Assembly: GCA_003342895.1 (NCBI GenBank)
Contig: PTFA01000160.1
Span: forward strand, 1,642,845-1,706,844
Source: Casuarius casuarius
Taxonomy: Eukaryota > Chordata > Aves > Casuariiformes > Casuariidae
Direction: 5' to 3'
DNA length: 64,000 bases
A program made the position numbers and the translations under genes. The stretch's first letter is position 1; every line of letters starts with the position of its first letter. Positions 1-62,986 of this stretch are shown here, in pieces. The notes below the pieces were generated by a model. It saw nothing but the letters and a program-made list of their open reading frames with translations, ran no database searches and was not told the origin of the DNA.

Positions 1-3000
1 ACCATTAACTGCTGAGGAAAAGCTGGATTTTCAGCACCTGCAGCGTTGACTCTATTTTTCTGATATAAATGTGGACATGTCCACAGTAATATTTGTACTC
101 ACCAAATTGAAAGAGATTAATGTTTTGGCTGACTACTCTTTATTACAGTTTGCGAACACTCTCGCAGTGTTACAGCAGGAATAGACCTAAGTTCACCTCC
201 TGTCGAGTCTTTTCAAACGGTCGCAAGGTGACGTTTTAGAAAGCAGTGGAGGATTCTTGACCAATTCATGAGGAAGAGGCTCGCATTAAAGCAGTCTTAC
301 AGCCTGCTAACCAGGTAATTAGAGGATCTGTTGAGCATAAAAAGGATGATAAAATTTTGACCGTTGACTCAAAACGATGGGAGGAGGAGGCAGCAGCAGA
401 GCTCCTTCTCCTGGTACCTCTCGCAGCAGTGAGAGTGAGTCTCTGCGGACTGAAAGCTGTGACGTTCCCTGTAGCATGTGGTGACAGGAGAGGACAGTGT
501 CCAGAGCTGGTGCCCTCCAGAAAAAAGCTTTCCCTGTAAACCGATAGTGATTTTACAACAGTCCCTTTTATTAGCCTTTGTCCTTATTTTTCCACCGTTC
601 GTTCTTCCACTTGTTAGCAATGAATTGAAGCTCAGGTTTTGAGTAGCTGCTCCTAGACAACCCTTGCTTTTCCACCTGGGGTGTGAGGGAGACAAGGGCA
701 CCGTGGGGGAACCCGCCCGAAAAATAAGAGGGAAAAATCTGCCTCAGTGGAGGTACCGCCGGCGTGGAACGTCTTCATCTTGCAAAAGCAGTATGGAGTG
801 GCAGGCTGGGATAGCGGCTGTGCAAGCTCACTTCACGTTCCCACCAGGAAAGCCTGGGTTTCCCAGACCCCAACTTGGCTAAAGTTAACGGTGAGATTGT
901 CTCTCCAAAAGGAAAAAAAAATCCTTTCTCTTGTCTCAAACAAAACAAAATCTAGTAGTACTAGGCTAATTACAGGGCTCTCTTCTTTTTCCTTTTTCTT
1001 CCACCATTAAGCTAATATGTGATGTGGTTTATAGCATGTCCACCTGGATTAACTTCAGCTAAAAATTTGGCAAATAAAGTTTCAGGCCAGACAATTTTTT
1101 TAAAAGAAAAACAACTTAAATCAGTTATACTGTTTTCTCTTCTGGTAAAAAAATATATTGTCTTTGGCTTTTTCAGATCCATCTCCACTTTTGCCCTACC
1201 CCCTGTTTCTATAAAAAACAAAAGAAGGAAAGCAGCTAGCCAAGGACCATTCCTGATACTGGGACTAGATCCTGTGCTGACACACAAGATGGAAAAATGA
1301 TGTCTGCAAGCTCTCAGTCCATGCCAAGCTGTCCCGAGTATGATTTCCATGTTCAACCAGAGTTTCCCCTGGCTCGTAGGAACGTGCTGGGAGCTGTACC
1401 TGGTTACGTGTCCTGGCCCTCTCCCCGGCCAGAGCACGTGGAGAGGGACTAACGCGCTGAGCGTGGCGAGGGCGGAGGGGAGCGTAGATGTGCAGAACAG
1501 CGTGACGCCTTGTTACCTGCACTGGTGGTGACATGCGCTGGGGAAGTTCGTGGAGACGTGCGTGGGAACTGTCAGATTGAAGGTCACTCTGGAAAAACAC
1601 CTAGGGGATGATATGTGTTTGGTTAGGGAGAAGTAGCTGGAAGTTGTGGTGAAAACAGCAGCTGCATCTTAGGTTAAAGGTAGGTGTCCAGCCAAGTTTG
1701 TTGAAGTTGGCTATTTCGCAGATGCTGAGAGAGGGCAATGACGTCTGGGAAGTTTTTGCTGTTTCAGCTCAGCCAGGTGTATGCAACCACTTCTTTCACA
1801 GGACAGTTTTGTTGCTGCTGCCGAGTTTGTTGCCTCCAGCACGGGTGGACCACTGAAACACCTCTGGAGCAGAGGGCCTCGGTGCTTAAGGAGCATCATC
1901 AGATGTCTATTGACTTTCAAAATGAATTCATCAAAGACATGTCGCTTGGTCAGGACAGGAGCACAGACCTGTTAGGCATTTAACTGAACTGATTTGAAAT
2001 TCACCCACTAATAAACTTAATCAAGGTATGGAGACTGGGGAGAGATCGAATAGCAGGCAAAGAAAAGCTTGCAGCAAAGAAGACAGTTTGCATGGGGAAG
2101 AACAAAAGTTTGCCTGAGTGAGAACTGAATAAGAGCCTCCGAGTTTAGCCTTAAGTATGTGAATAAAATGAATTATTTAGGGACTAAAAGTGAGTTATTT
2201 GCTGAGGTTTTCCATCAAATTAATGACATCATTCTGTGCTAGAGTTCACTCATTTATACTCTCTCTCTCAGGCTTTCCTAGCAGCTGGTAGTTAAATAGC
2301 TACATTCAAGCGTTGAATCTGTCCATTCAAGAGCAAAGTTTTGACCCTTCCGAGGAAACTGCTGAACAAGGCTTTTCACTGGAGAGAAGAGATTCTGTGC
2401 ATTTTTAGATGCCGCTTCTCTCATGGCTTGGGACTCTCTCTTGGCTATGTGAAGCAGCCCTTTCTTTTCCATCCTAGGTCACATTTTCACTGTTGTCCCC
2501 AAATGCTGCAGTTTGCTCCAGGGTTTTGGGAAGCGTTTGGTGCGGTCCTTCGGCACTTGGAGCCTGGGGACAGGTTGCTTAGGAATCCGCCAGCGAACCC
2601 CCGCAGGTCACTTTCTTTTTTTCTTTTCCAAACTTCCAGCCCTTTTACTCATCCTCTGAAGATATTGGAGCTGCAACACCCTGTTGGAAATAATTATTTT
2701 ACTGGCCTCTGCCCTCTTGTTTTGAATGTGAAGGGTGGGAATTTTCCAGGGAAGAGTGAGTTCTTCTCACGACTGCTGTTATCCAAGAGGCTATTGTGGC
2801 CCAGAGGGCTCCAGTTCGAAGTCGAGGGGAATAAGAACAATTAAGTAACTGCTTTGGCCTCTAAGCATAGAAAAGGCTTATGAGAAACATATTCAAATAC
2901 CAAGAATTTCTGCTACTCTGTGACACTGCCATATTATCATCTCCTTGGTACTTTTTAATTTCACAGTGAAGTAAAATCCCTTTCACTTTACCAAAATTAA

Positions 3001-6000
3001 CAAAACGTCAGAACTGATAAAAATGTTCTCCGTGTCCTGGAGAGGCTTGTTTTGGCTGTGTTTTTCTTAAGGTCTCCCTTGCATCTCCCTCAAAAACTCT
3101 GCATGTGCGACCGAAGGCTGCAATAGCCTTGCTCCCTGCGTTGCATCTTTTCTAAGCTCAGAGCTGGGCTTTCTCACGAAGGGAAAGTGTGTTTTGCTTT
3201 CAGAGGGAACTGCAGTCTCTTAGCAAAGATGCACTGCTGGCTTGTCAGGCCTCTGCTGCTGCTTCCTCCTGCCTCGCTTTGCCGGGAGTAAGTACGTGTG
3301 AACTTTTGCTTTGGAGAGCGAGGCCACCACTCTGGCAGCCTGCGTGAAGAGCAGCAGAGGGGACACACGTCCCAGCTGTCCCTGTGCTGCCTGCATCACG
3401 GCTAGGAGGGAGCGGGCTCGCTTTACCGCTTGGTCTTTGGGAAGACTCATTTCCAACTGATTTTGTTCAATTCCGTGTCATCACATTTTTCTCTCATCTT
3501 CATAGCAGCAGTGTTTCAGAAAATCCTGTGTTTGTAGCCATGGTGATAAATTCTTTTGTCACTGACATTGCAATAGAAAAGAGCAAAAAAAATGTACCCA
3601 AATCACTTATCTTCTTCATGAAAGGGCCTAGGTTTCTTGGAAAAAGCAAAGGAGAAGCTATTGGAGAGTCAGCTGTCTAGAAGAGGTAGCCTTGCCGTCA
3701 CGCGAAGGCCTCGCGCTCTGCCCGCAGCGACGGCACACGTCCGAGCAGCGTCCGCAGCCCGCTGAGGAGCGGTGCCGGCCGGGTGCCGGGGGATCGTGCC
3801 CGTCCTCGGCAGCGGAGAGCCGGCGTGGCCCCGCCAGCTCCGAGGGCTGAACGGGGGCAGGACCCGTGAAGCCGCTGGAGAGGTAGCCCGGGGGAAATCA
3901 CGTGGAGGGGGACAGGCCAAGAGCTCCTCAAAACCTCTCATCCTTTGCACCAGTCGTGTAAAGTTTCACAGTAGATTTCCTGCCACTGGCAAATGCAGCC
4001 CGCTGTCTTTGGCGCACCAGTGTCGCGCTCCTCCTCTCACAGGTGGTGAACAGAAGATAAAGGGATGGTACAGTCCACTTGCACGCTAAACATCCTGCAC
4101 CAGCGCCAGCTCCGAAGTCCCGTGGCATCACACCAGGGAGGTCGGAGTTTTGTCTCCTGCTGTTGCACTCCAGGATTTTTAGAGGATCGGGATCCTAACT
4201 CACGAGATCACTGCGCCCAGTTTGCTGGGAGAAATAACGTACAGCATGCAGCACAAAGCTGAGGTGGAGGAAGTGGAGGTATTTTACAACAAGCATACTC
4301 TAAAGGTTTCTGGGATATGCTTTACTCCTAAGAAAAACATTTCCTTTGCATCTAGTTCTTCTTGGTGACTCTACACTAAACGGAAACAATGCGAACCAGC
4401 AGCACAGCGAAGGCTAAATCTCCAGATAACCAGCCGGCTCGCAGGACGGCCCCGGGGAGGGAGCTGGGCAGGTGGTAACCAGCCCCTCATCGAAACCCTG
4501 CGCGGCTGCCTGGTCGCCTGCCCCAGCTCCTGACGGCTGGGGGGGAATGGTCCTGTCTCCAGCTCGCGTAAGGGTCTGGGGGAGATGGGAGAGCAAATAG
4601 GGTGTTTTGATCTGGATCCCTGACAAGGACCATAGGGACGTGATTGTGTCAGCCAGGCAGCTCAGGCCAGCGTAGCGAAGGAGCCGGGCTCTGCTTTAGT
4701 TACTGCATCCTCCTCATTTTCTGCAAATTCCATGTACGGTTAAAGCCAAGTGAAGTGAATGTCCCTGGCAAAGCCGCGTAGGGGGAACCGAGGGTGTCTG
4801 CTGAGCTCTGTTTTCTTTCCGCTCTTCGGTTAGGGTGGCTGCTGGCTTGTGAAGCTGCAGGCAGCATTTTCTTCTGATTATAGACGTGGGAAATTTCTTA
4901 ATCTTTTGCTTTCTGATGAAACATAAAGAGAAGCAGGTCGGATGAGCATACTCAGCGTGTTCCCTGCTGGCTCCTGTTCAGAGTGAAGCACGTGTCCGGG
5001 GAAGACGGCAGGGCAAAGGAAGTGCACTTCTTCACTGAAGGGTTTTGGAGCAGGAGGTTTGTCTTTTTACTGCCCCTGGATCCTCCGTCCCAAATGAGAG
5101 ATGCTTTGGAGACCGTAATTCTTGGTGCAAAGAAAAATACTTAAAAATTGATCATCTTGTTCTCTTTCCAGGCTAGAAACGCATCTGTTGGCCTGCATTT
5201 GTGCAGACAAAATTCCTCACTGTCAGGTCACTTTTTATGCAGACCCCTCATTTTTTGGCCATTATTTTCCTCCAGATTTTAACAACTGGTAGAACTGCAA
5301 AGTGATTTTGTGTGTCTCACGATATACATACAGGTGCTGTCCTAGAGTTTTTTCCTTTGGTTTTGCAGAGTAGAGGAGCAGGATGTAGCTGGCTGTTATG
5401 ATCTGGTCCTTCACATCATGCACATCTGCAGCTTCCAACATTTCAGATAGCTTAAACTCCAGCGCACCTCCACAAGGGATCCAGTCTGGGACTCTGACTA
5501 TAGTTGCAGCCCAAAATTAGGGGAAATGGCAAAGTAAATCCAAGTCTAAAATTGCTCTTTAGCTTTGTTTTACTGTCTGCATCCTATCTGCTGTAGGTCA
5601 GGAAAGTTCAGTCTTTCTGTTTCTGTCTTGTGTATTTGCTGTTGGAGAAAGACCACCATCCAAAACAAGGTTGTGACTTTGTATAGGAAGATGTGATTGA
5701 TTTGGGGCAGTCACACATGCTTTATATTTTATTTTTTCATCCTTTTCTTCATCCTGCTTTGTTTCTCATTCCCCTGCTGCCGTCCCAGTGCCTCCTATAT
5801 CCACACACAGTGCAGGGTTTTCTGCCATCCTCCTCCTCCTCCTTCGCTCCTGGAGCCTGATGCACACGGTAAGTCTGGTCTGGGCATTTCCAGTGCATAG
5901 CATCGGGGAGCCCAGGCACGTTGCACCCCAGCCGGGACCGTGGCGGGGCCCGCGGGGACGGCAGGTCTCGCGCCCCAGCAGCGCCGTGGAGGTTGGACGT

Positions 6001-7018
6001 CTGTGTTCTCTTCTTTGCCGGTGGGAGCAGGATTTGATCTTTCTTGAAGCTAAGTGTTACCTGTAGCTGTCACAGCTGTGAGTGAGCTAGGTTAATTTGC
6101 TGTTTGGTTCTCTTCTGTGTTTTTACTGCCCCGTCTCTGTTTAAAGTCCTCTGCCAATGTAATCAGACAAATTTACAACAAAGGAGCCACTGACAGGGAT
6201 ATAAAGCAGCCACACAGGATGCAAAGAGACAAAGGATTCTTTTGGCTAGAAAATTCTCTGGAAAGTCCAAAAATAATTTGGGCTGAGCTACCAACCACCA
6301 TCAGGAAGCTTCTTTGCTTCAAGACTAAAAGTTTCTTCACCAGTGGGACAGAAACAGGTCCAAGGACCATCTGCAAATGCTCCGAAGAGCACAGCTTGAG
6401 CCCTCAGGCTTATTACATTCAGCTGTTTCACTGTCTTTCCTTAAGGCCTGTTGCTTGTGTCTGTGACCCCCTTGAAGAGGGACAGTTATTCTGAATCTTG
6501 ATTTTTGTCACATGCTTTCTGACTCTACAGACTTTTCTCCTATATAATCAAAAAAAAATACTGAGAACACCAGTAAGCCTGTCTCTCAGTCCCCATGCTG
6601 AAACGAGACTCGCTAAGGCCTGAGCGATATTCAGTTTATTTACTTCTCCCAAAATGTCCCAAAAGTGGTGCTGAATACTCCATTAGAAACTGGAGGTTTT
6701 CTCGCGGGGGAAGTCCGTCCCTCCCTGCGTTTAGCAGGACGTGAGATGGTTTGATCAGTTGCTTGCGGGATATGGTGCATCCATCAGTATTGCAGAAGTG
6801 ATTTCAGCAGCACTGAGGAAAAAGCCCTCTCTGCATCCTCTGTTGGTTATTGACATTGCACCGTTTTCTGAAGTCCTTGAAATTAATGATGACTCTGGAT
6901 TTTTTGCTTTAGCCACGTCAGTATAATTTTTTTCCATTCAAGCTATATTTCCTAAAACTTGCCACTTCTTTATAACAGTTGCAAAAATACACAGCCTTTT
7001 TGCTCTGTCCTTTTCCAG
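1..7018 (+). other. 3' part of OPHN1 intron 2, non-coding
   Basis: No segment of this stretch encodes the first 52 OPHN1 residues (for example LEFSDCYLDSP or ELERTNKFIKD), so the preceding exon is upstream of the window. I see no other conserved protein. Open frames up to about 165 codons exist on both strands but match no family I know. A CpG-rich patch sits at about 3690-3910. The remainder is unremarkable intron sequence. Confidence 0.85.
3690..3910. other. CpG-rich patch in intron 2
   Basis: By eye this stretch is clearly richer in G, C and CpG than the AT-rich intron on either side (for example CACGCGAAGGCCTCGCGC and GGTGCCGGCCGGGTGCC). It could be an orphan CpG island, an internal promoter, or simply a local high-GC spike of the kind common in bird genomes. 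Nothing protein-coding is recognised. Confidence 0.5.
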
Positions 7019-57959
<50,941 letters not shown>

Positions 57960-58166
57960 GTATGTGTTTAAGACCATAATCAACCAAAAGCACACATTTA
58001 GCGTAAGTTCAACAAATTGGGTGGTGGGAGTTGAGTGGCGACACTGTGCATCTCAAAAAAGAGAGCAGGAGAAATGTTCTTCCTGTAGGAAACTCTTGCA
58101 GAAGGAGAGATGATGGCCAGAAGTGGTCCATTCTGTCCATGTGTGGGTGATGGTATGGCAGGGCAG

Positions 58167-58172
58167 AATAAA
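58167..58172 (+). terminator. AATAAA, possible proximal poly(A) signal
   Basis: A canonical AATAAA lies 216 bp after the OPHN1 stop and 207 bp after the exon 24 donor. It would be used only if the donor at 57960 is ignored. The downstream CTGTTCTCC stretch is a modest U-rich element. Single AATAAA matches are common by chance. Confidence 0.25.
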
Positions 58173-58619
58173 TCAGCCTGTTCTCCTGCCAGCTTGCACC
58201 ATTCTGCTGTTCTCAGAGCCGCCTCGCAGTGGAACTACGACAGCCAGGGCTAAACATGAGCACTATGAAAATGCAGGTGCTGAAGTCTGGTTTTGCTCTG
58301 GCTGTGGTTTTGCTGTCACTGGGGAATGTCACTGTTGCATGCTACCATGCTTGTTTACCTCTTTCAGACTTTTTAACCACCAAAGCCCGCCTGGACCCAG
58401 GAGACTTTCTGTGCTTGTGAAATGGACATCTCACAGCTAAGATCTTTCCAGTTCATATGACCCTGGAGAGCAGCTATCTTACAGGACGATAATTTCAGAG
58501 CATGCTGTCATAAGTGGCTGAAGAAATTAGAAGAGAGGGAGATAAAAATGGAGAGAAGACCCTACCTACTTGTTTGTTTTGAATTGTTCACAGTCCTTCC
58601 ATCATTCTTCTCTACACAG

Positions 58620-59940
58620 GCCATGTGTAAAGGATGCTTGTTGCTTGCCCTCTCAGGTGACCAGCCGGACTTGCACTGTTGGGTGAAAGCCAGCAGACAT
58701 CCGATGGGAAGGAAGAGCAGAGGATGAGAGCAGCTCTTGGCCTGCTCACCTTTTGTGAAATCCGCCTGGCAAGGGGGATCTTGGAGAGACACTGCAGTCA
58801 AAACGCAAGGAACTGATTCCCGGTGTTTGGATGCAGGGACAGAAGAGACTGAAGTTTGGGTTGGCCCTCTTTGTCATGAGAAGCTCCTTCCAATATGTTA
58901 TGTTTTCCTTGCTAAGTAAGCTATAATGTGTTTTTCAGTGTTTAAGAGAGTAGTATGTATTATCGAGAATACTGCTTGTGCTGAGGCAGGCAGGGGAGGA
59001 GCTGGGGGAAGGGGGATGGGGTTGTCGTGCTTAGCTTTATGGGAATTCTCTTCATCCCGTTACTTCATCAGCATGCCTCTGTGCTGAGAAACAGGCATCC
59101 TGTGCGCTGCGAAACCTGGTTGTCCAAGGGGTTGTGTGAGAATTGCAAACTGGGAGCCCCCCCGCCTGAAACGAGTGTTCGGGGAGGCACCGGAGAGGTC
59201 GGCTGCCTTCGGTGAGCGGGACCGAGAGGAGCGGGCCAGTCCCTCCGCTCCCGGGGCCGGTCCCTCGCGAGGAGCCGCCTCCGCAGACCCACGGGGAGCA
59301 CGGCCAGTGTGGGGAGCGGGGAGCAACTCGCTCGACGTGGGTCAAAACCCACTTTTTCTGAGAGGCACCCACTTTCTCACTTGCTGCGATCCCTCTTCCT
59401 TAACAGCAGTCTTCTAGATGATGCTCCTCGTGGTCTGGAAGGGATGTGTGTGTCTTCACCAGGACCGTTCCTCATGCCTCTGTTAGAGGAGAATTGCTTG
59501 GTGGTTCCCATTAACATCAGGCTCGGTTCCTGAGCTGTCGTGTTTCCCTGTAAATAGGCAACGAGCTGCTTCCCTGCTTTCTGTCAAGCAGCTTCCCTGC
59601 TTTGAACAGTTTTCCTCGGCACTGGGAGCATTCCTGACTCCTTCCCAGAGCCGGTGCTCCGAGCATCCCCGGCGCTTCCTGCCGCTGCAACGCCGCGCTT
59701 TGCCGGCCGCACGCCGCGGCGGTGCTTTCCGTGCCGTCTCCTGGCGCCTGCTCGCGTGGGCGCCTGGTGTGCGTCTGCTTCATTACCCAATGTCGCGCTG
59801 CCGTTCGCTGCGCAGCACGAGTGTGGTGCAAACGGTGCTGCCACCCCCCGGTTCCAGCTGTGCCCCAGCTGTTCCCCCCTGTACTCGCACTTGGAGCAGC
59901 GGCACCTAAAGGCGGATTTAAAATAAAAGAGTGAATGATG
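58620..59940 (+). other. OPHN1: Candidate OPHN1 terminal 3' UTR exon
   Basis: CCATCATTCTTCTCTACACAG ending at 58619 is the best-looking acceptor I see in the 1 kb after the exon 24 donor, and an AATAAA lies at 59922-59927. Together they could bound a 3' UTR exon of about 1.3 kb. This is inference from splice and poly(A) signals only. Other acceptors (for example CTCTTTCAG ending at about 58366) and later poly(A) signals (62981) are possible, and human OPHN1 has a much longer 3' UTR. Confidence 0.25.
59922..59927 (+). terminator. AATAAA, possible poly(A) signal
   Basis: A canonical hexamer in ATTTAAAATAAAAGAGTG, followed within 15 bp by a GTGAATGATGTC stretch that is weakly GU-rich. It would fit the end of the candidate terminal exon starting at 58620. 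Confidence 0.3.
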
Positions 59941-60769
59941 TCAACATCTAGACCTCTACAGAGACTGGCGTGTTGGAGCTTTTCGGAGCTAAGCTCAGCC
60001 GTTGTGCTTGCGCTGCGGCACCCTCTCCTAAGGAGGAGGGACACAGCACCAGCACGGGGCCTGTTACGTTTTTAATGATCAGACCGCTAAAACAGCGTGG
60101 ATAGGGTAGAGCTGCAACATAACGCGTCTGACAGACGGGGAGGTTCGGAACTGCCGTATCCTGCTGCGGCATCTCCTCCGCCGGGAGACGGATTCAGCTG
60201 AGCTAGGGCAGCCGCCTTTCCCCCCCCCCGACTGGGATCCAGCCCCGCGTCTCCCGCACACGAGGGACCAGGGACCCCCCCGCTCTGGGCCGAGCGTGGT
60301 CCAAAGGTGTGTCAACCACTGGCTTTTCCAGAAGGCCGAAACTCCCCAAAATGCCTTCTCATTTTAGGGGTGGACTTTGAGGACCTTTGGCTCTACGTTT
60401 TCGGAAGCGCTGAGCATCCGGGCGCTCGCTGAAACGCAGAGGTGGGACTGGTAGTCACCCTTCGTCGTGGGCCTCATCTCAGACTGCAGGCGTTCAGCCG
60501 TGGAGGCACCAAAATTACTGGTCTTGTGTGAAATCGTGTCTGTTCGATGTTTTCTGTCCCCACCTCCCCCAAATGCTGCTCCCTGCTCGTGAACAGTCGG
60601 TCTCCTGTTTTCTGCCTGGCTCCGATGCCTGTGGGATAGAGCTGAGTCAGTGCGGAAAAAAAATCGGAGATTTCGGTTTTCAAGTCTGGCGTTGTAAACA
60701 ATGGAAGGAAGCAGCTTATTAAAAACACGTTTCATTACATCCTTTTAAATTTGTTTGCTCCGTGTGTGC

Positions 60770-60945
60770 CCGTGCTGGGTTTCCCTCCTCCGTGGGCCCG
60801 TCCAACGCTGGGGCTGGCGGTGGAACGGCAGCGGGCGGCGCTGGGGGGGCCGGGACGCGTCCCCACCGCGGGGACACGGGATCGCGCTGCTCAGCGTGGC
60901 CCGGCCGGGGGAACCAGCCCTCAGAGCCGTTTTGTCGAGCGAAAA
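60770..60945. other. Short GC- and CpG-rich patch
   Basis: A compact GC-rich patch (for example GGCAGCGGGCGGCGCTGGG) about 100 bp before the larger island, from which it is separated by an AT-richer stretch. It may be part of the same regulatory domain. Confidence 0.5.
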
Positions 60946-61049
60946 CGTAGGTTACGTAAAGCGATTATAAACTTTCCAAGAAGTTAAAAAAAAGGGCAAA
61001 GGGTCCGTGTGCTTTTTTCTTCTCTAAACAACGGCTGAAGGTTGCCTGA

Positions 61050-62240
61050 ATTCCGGGCGCTCTGGCAACGGCCGATCGCGTGCGGGGCCCTGCTGGCGCT
61101 GCCGAGCTGATGCCCGACCCCGGGAGCAGGGGATCCCGCGCGGCACGTCCCTGCGCTGGACACCGCGGTCCCTTCTCCCGGGCAGATCCGGGTGGCCGGC
61201 GGGAGTGGACCGTCCCCCGGAGCACCCTGAGGCCCCGCGGCCGGGCCTTGGCTGCGGGTTTCCAGCCGCTTCCCGTCCGGAGGAGACAGCGGCAGGGCAG
61301 GGCGTCCGCAGCGCCGCGGGGCTGCCCCGGCCCCAGGGAGTGAAAGGGTTTCTGGCCCAAACATCATTCTCAGAAAGAGGAAGTTTTCTCTTCGCACAGC
61401 TCGCTGATGGGATCTCAGTCTGAGACTGATGTTTCGTACTAAAAGGGTCTCTTGCACCCAGAAAAACGTGTTAGGATGGACACCAACCAGTCCCGAGCGC
61501 TGCGGGCGCCCAGAGCCCGAACACTGCTCTGAGCAGGAGCCTGGGAGCCTCCTGCAGCCTTTCCCCCTCCTTCCAGACATAACCACTTTTTTATAATATT
61601 TCCCGAAAGCACCAGCCATTTATTTGCCCAGGCCCTCTGCGTGCTTCGGCCTGGCAGCAGGGCCCTGCGCCGTGCCGGGTTCCCGCGGTGGCAGTTGCTG
61701 CTGCTCCACCTGCGCGGCAGCCCCGGCCTCGCCGCTGCTCCGCGCAGGGGAGGATCACGCTCCTGGTCCAGAGCGGCGAGCGGGGCGCGGATTTCTCTGC
61801 GGCCGGGCGAGCACCGGCGGGGCCTTCCCTCTTCGCACGCAGCTGCCGGGCTGCCGCCGGGCACCGAGCGGGCCAGGGCCCCCGCGCCCCGTCCCGTCCA
61901 GCCGGCGCGGTGCCGGCCGGGAGCGCTGCCGGAGCTCTGCCCCTCTCCCGGTGCCGCGGGTCTCGGCATCGCCGCAGCGGGTCTCAGCAGCGCCGTCATC
62001 GTGAGCCCGGCTCGCAGGGCTGCGGCTGGACGGTGCACACCACAAGCCGCGTTAGCCTCTGCCCTGATAGAAGAATTCTATGAAAACCAAAGAAATGAAA
62101 CAACCCAGAGCTCAGGTGCAGCCGGGGCCGCAGGGCTGCCGGTCCGGACACGGCGCCGGGGCCGGCATCGCTTCCCACGGCGCTCGGGTGCCCCGGGAAC
62201 GGGAGCGCGGCGCAGGACAGCGCCAGGTGCCACGGATTTC
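61050..62240. promoter_or_regulatory. CpG island downstream of OPHN1
   Basis: About 1.2 kb of sustained high GC and high CpG. By hand count there are about 44 CpGs in the 300 bp 61681-61980. CpG islands this dense usually mark a promoter or a regulatory region kept free of germline methylation. No coding exon I recognise lies beside it. Long open frames inside it (199 and 208 codons on opposite strands) are expected from the scarcity of stop codons in such DNA. Confidence 0.7.
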
Positions 62241-62980
62241 CCGGCAGCACAAGTTGAAGCAAGTTAAATTTTTTTTTTCTAGCCCCTTGTTTTTACCTTC
62301 TCATTTTGGCCAGACAAGTTAACTTTTGGGCTGTAATTTTTCCATGGATGCCCTCAAACCAATATTGTTTTGGGGAAGGAAGCTGCTTTCTCTCTGTATT
62401 AGCCCTCGTACCAGCTGACGCACCCTCCCCTCCCACCGGTTTCGGTGTCCCAGCCCACGGATGTGGCGGTTTGCTCTCCTAAGGAATGTTTTCATCTAAT
62501 CTGAGCAAGAAAAATATTTTCCAGAATAAGTAAAAACCTGTAGGCTCTTAGGCAAAGCAAAACTTGTTGAGAGCTTTCCCAGCCTGGTGCTGGGCCTCAG
62601 CGAGGGCTTCCCGGAGGAGGAGCCTGGAGAGGTCGGTGACATCCCGCAGCAGACACAGCTACACGACAAATTTAGAACTGAGATTTGCTTAGTGGAGACC
62701 TGAAACTCTGCTGCACAGAGACCCGGAAAGGCGCAGGACTGCGCCGCCCTGCAAGGCTTAGTGCAAGGTCGGGCTTAGTTTGAGCGACATCATTCTTCCC
62801 GGCCAAACTGGCTGCACAATTAACCAGCCGAACGCTCTGACCCAGGAGCAGCGTCCTACCACAGACGTCTCGTTTGGCGACGTCAGCAGCATTAGCCGGC
62901 CCAGGCAGTCCTAAATCAAGAGCTGGTCCACCAGAGAAGCTCTTGCTGTTGCCTTAAAAAATCAGGAGATGCTTCGAACC

Positions 62981-62986
62981 AATAAA
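62981..62986 (+). terminator. AATAAA with U/GU-rich downstream element
   Basis: AATAAA is followed within 5-30 bp by CTGTGATGGTTTTTATTTTT, a good GU/U-rich downstream element. Of the hexamers after OPHN1 this has the most convincing context. It could end a long OPHN1 3' UTR or a transcript from the CpG island just upstream. Confidence 0.4.

Noticed and set aside
1012..1437. 141-codon open frame on the - strand in intron 2
   Set aside because: No domain or family resemblance; length is within chance expectation for a window of this size.
2341..2844. 167-codon open frame in intron 2
   Set aside because: The peptide resembles no known family and lies in ordinary intron sequence with no exon-like borders matching OPHN1.
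60984..61619. 211-codon open frame on the - strand
   Set aside because: Same GC-rich context, low-complexity composition and no recognisable family. Kept only as part of the CpG-island note.
61439..62267. Overlapping 199- and 208-codon open frames on opposite strands in the CpG island
   Set aside because: They overlap one another and consist of low-complexity Ala/Arg/Pro/Gly, as expected in stop-poor GC-rich DNA. No domain, no splice structure and no resemblance to a known protein.
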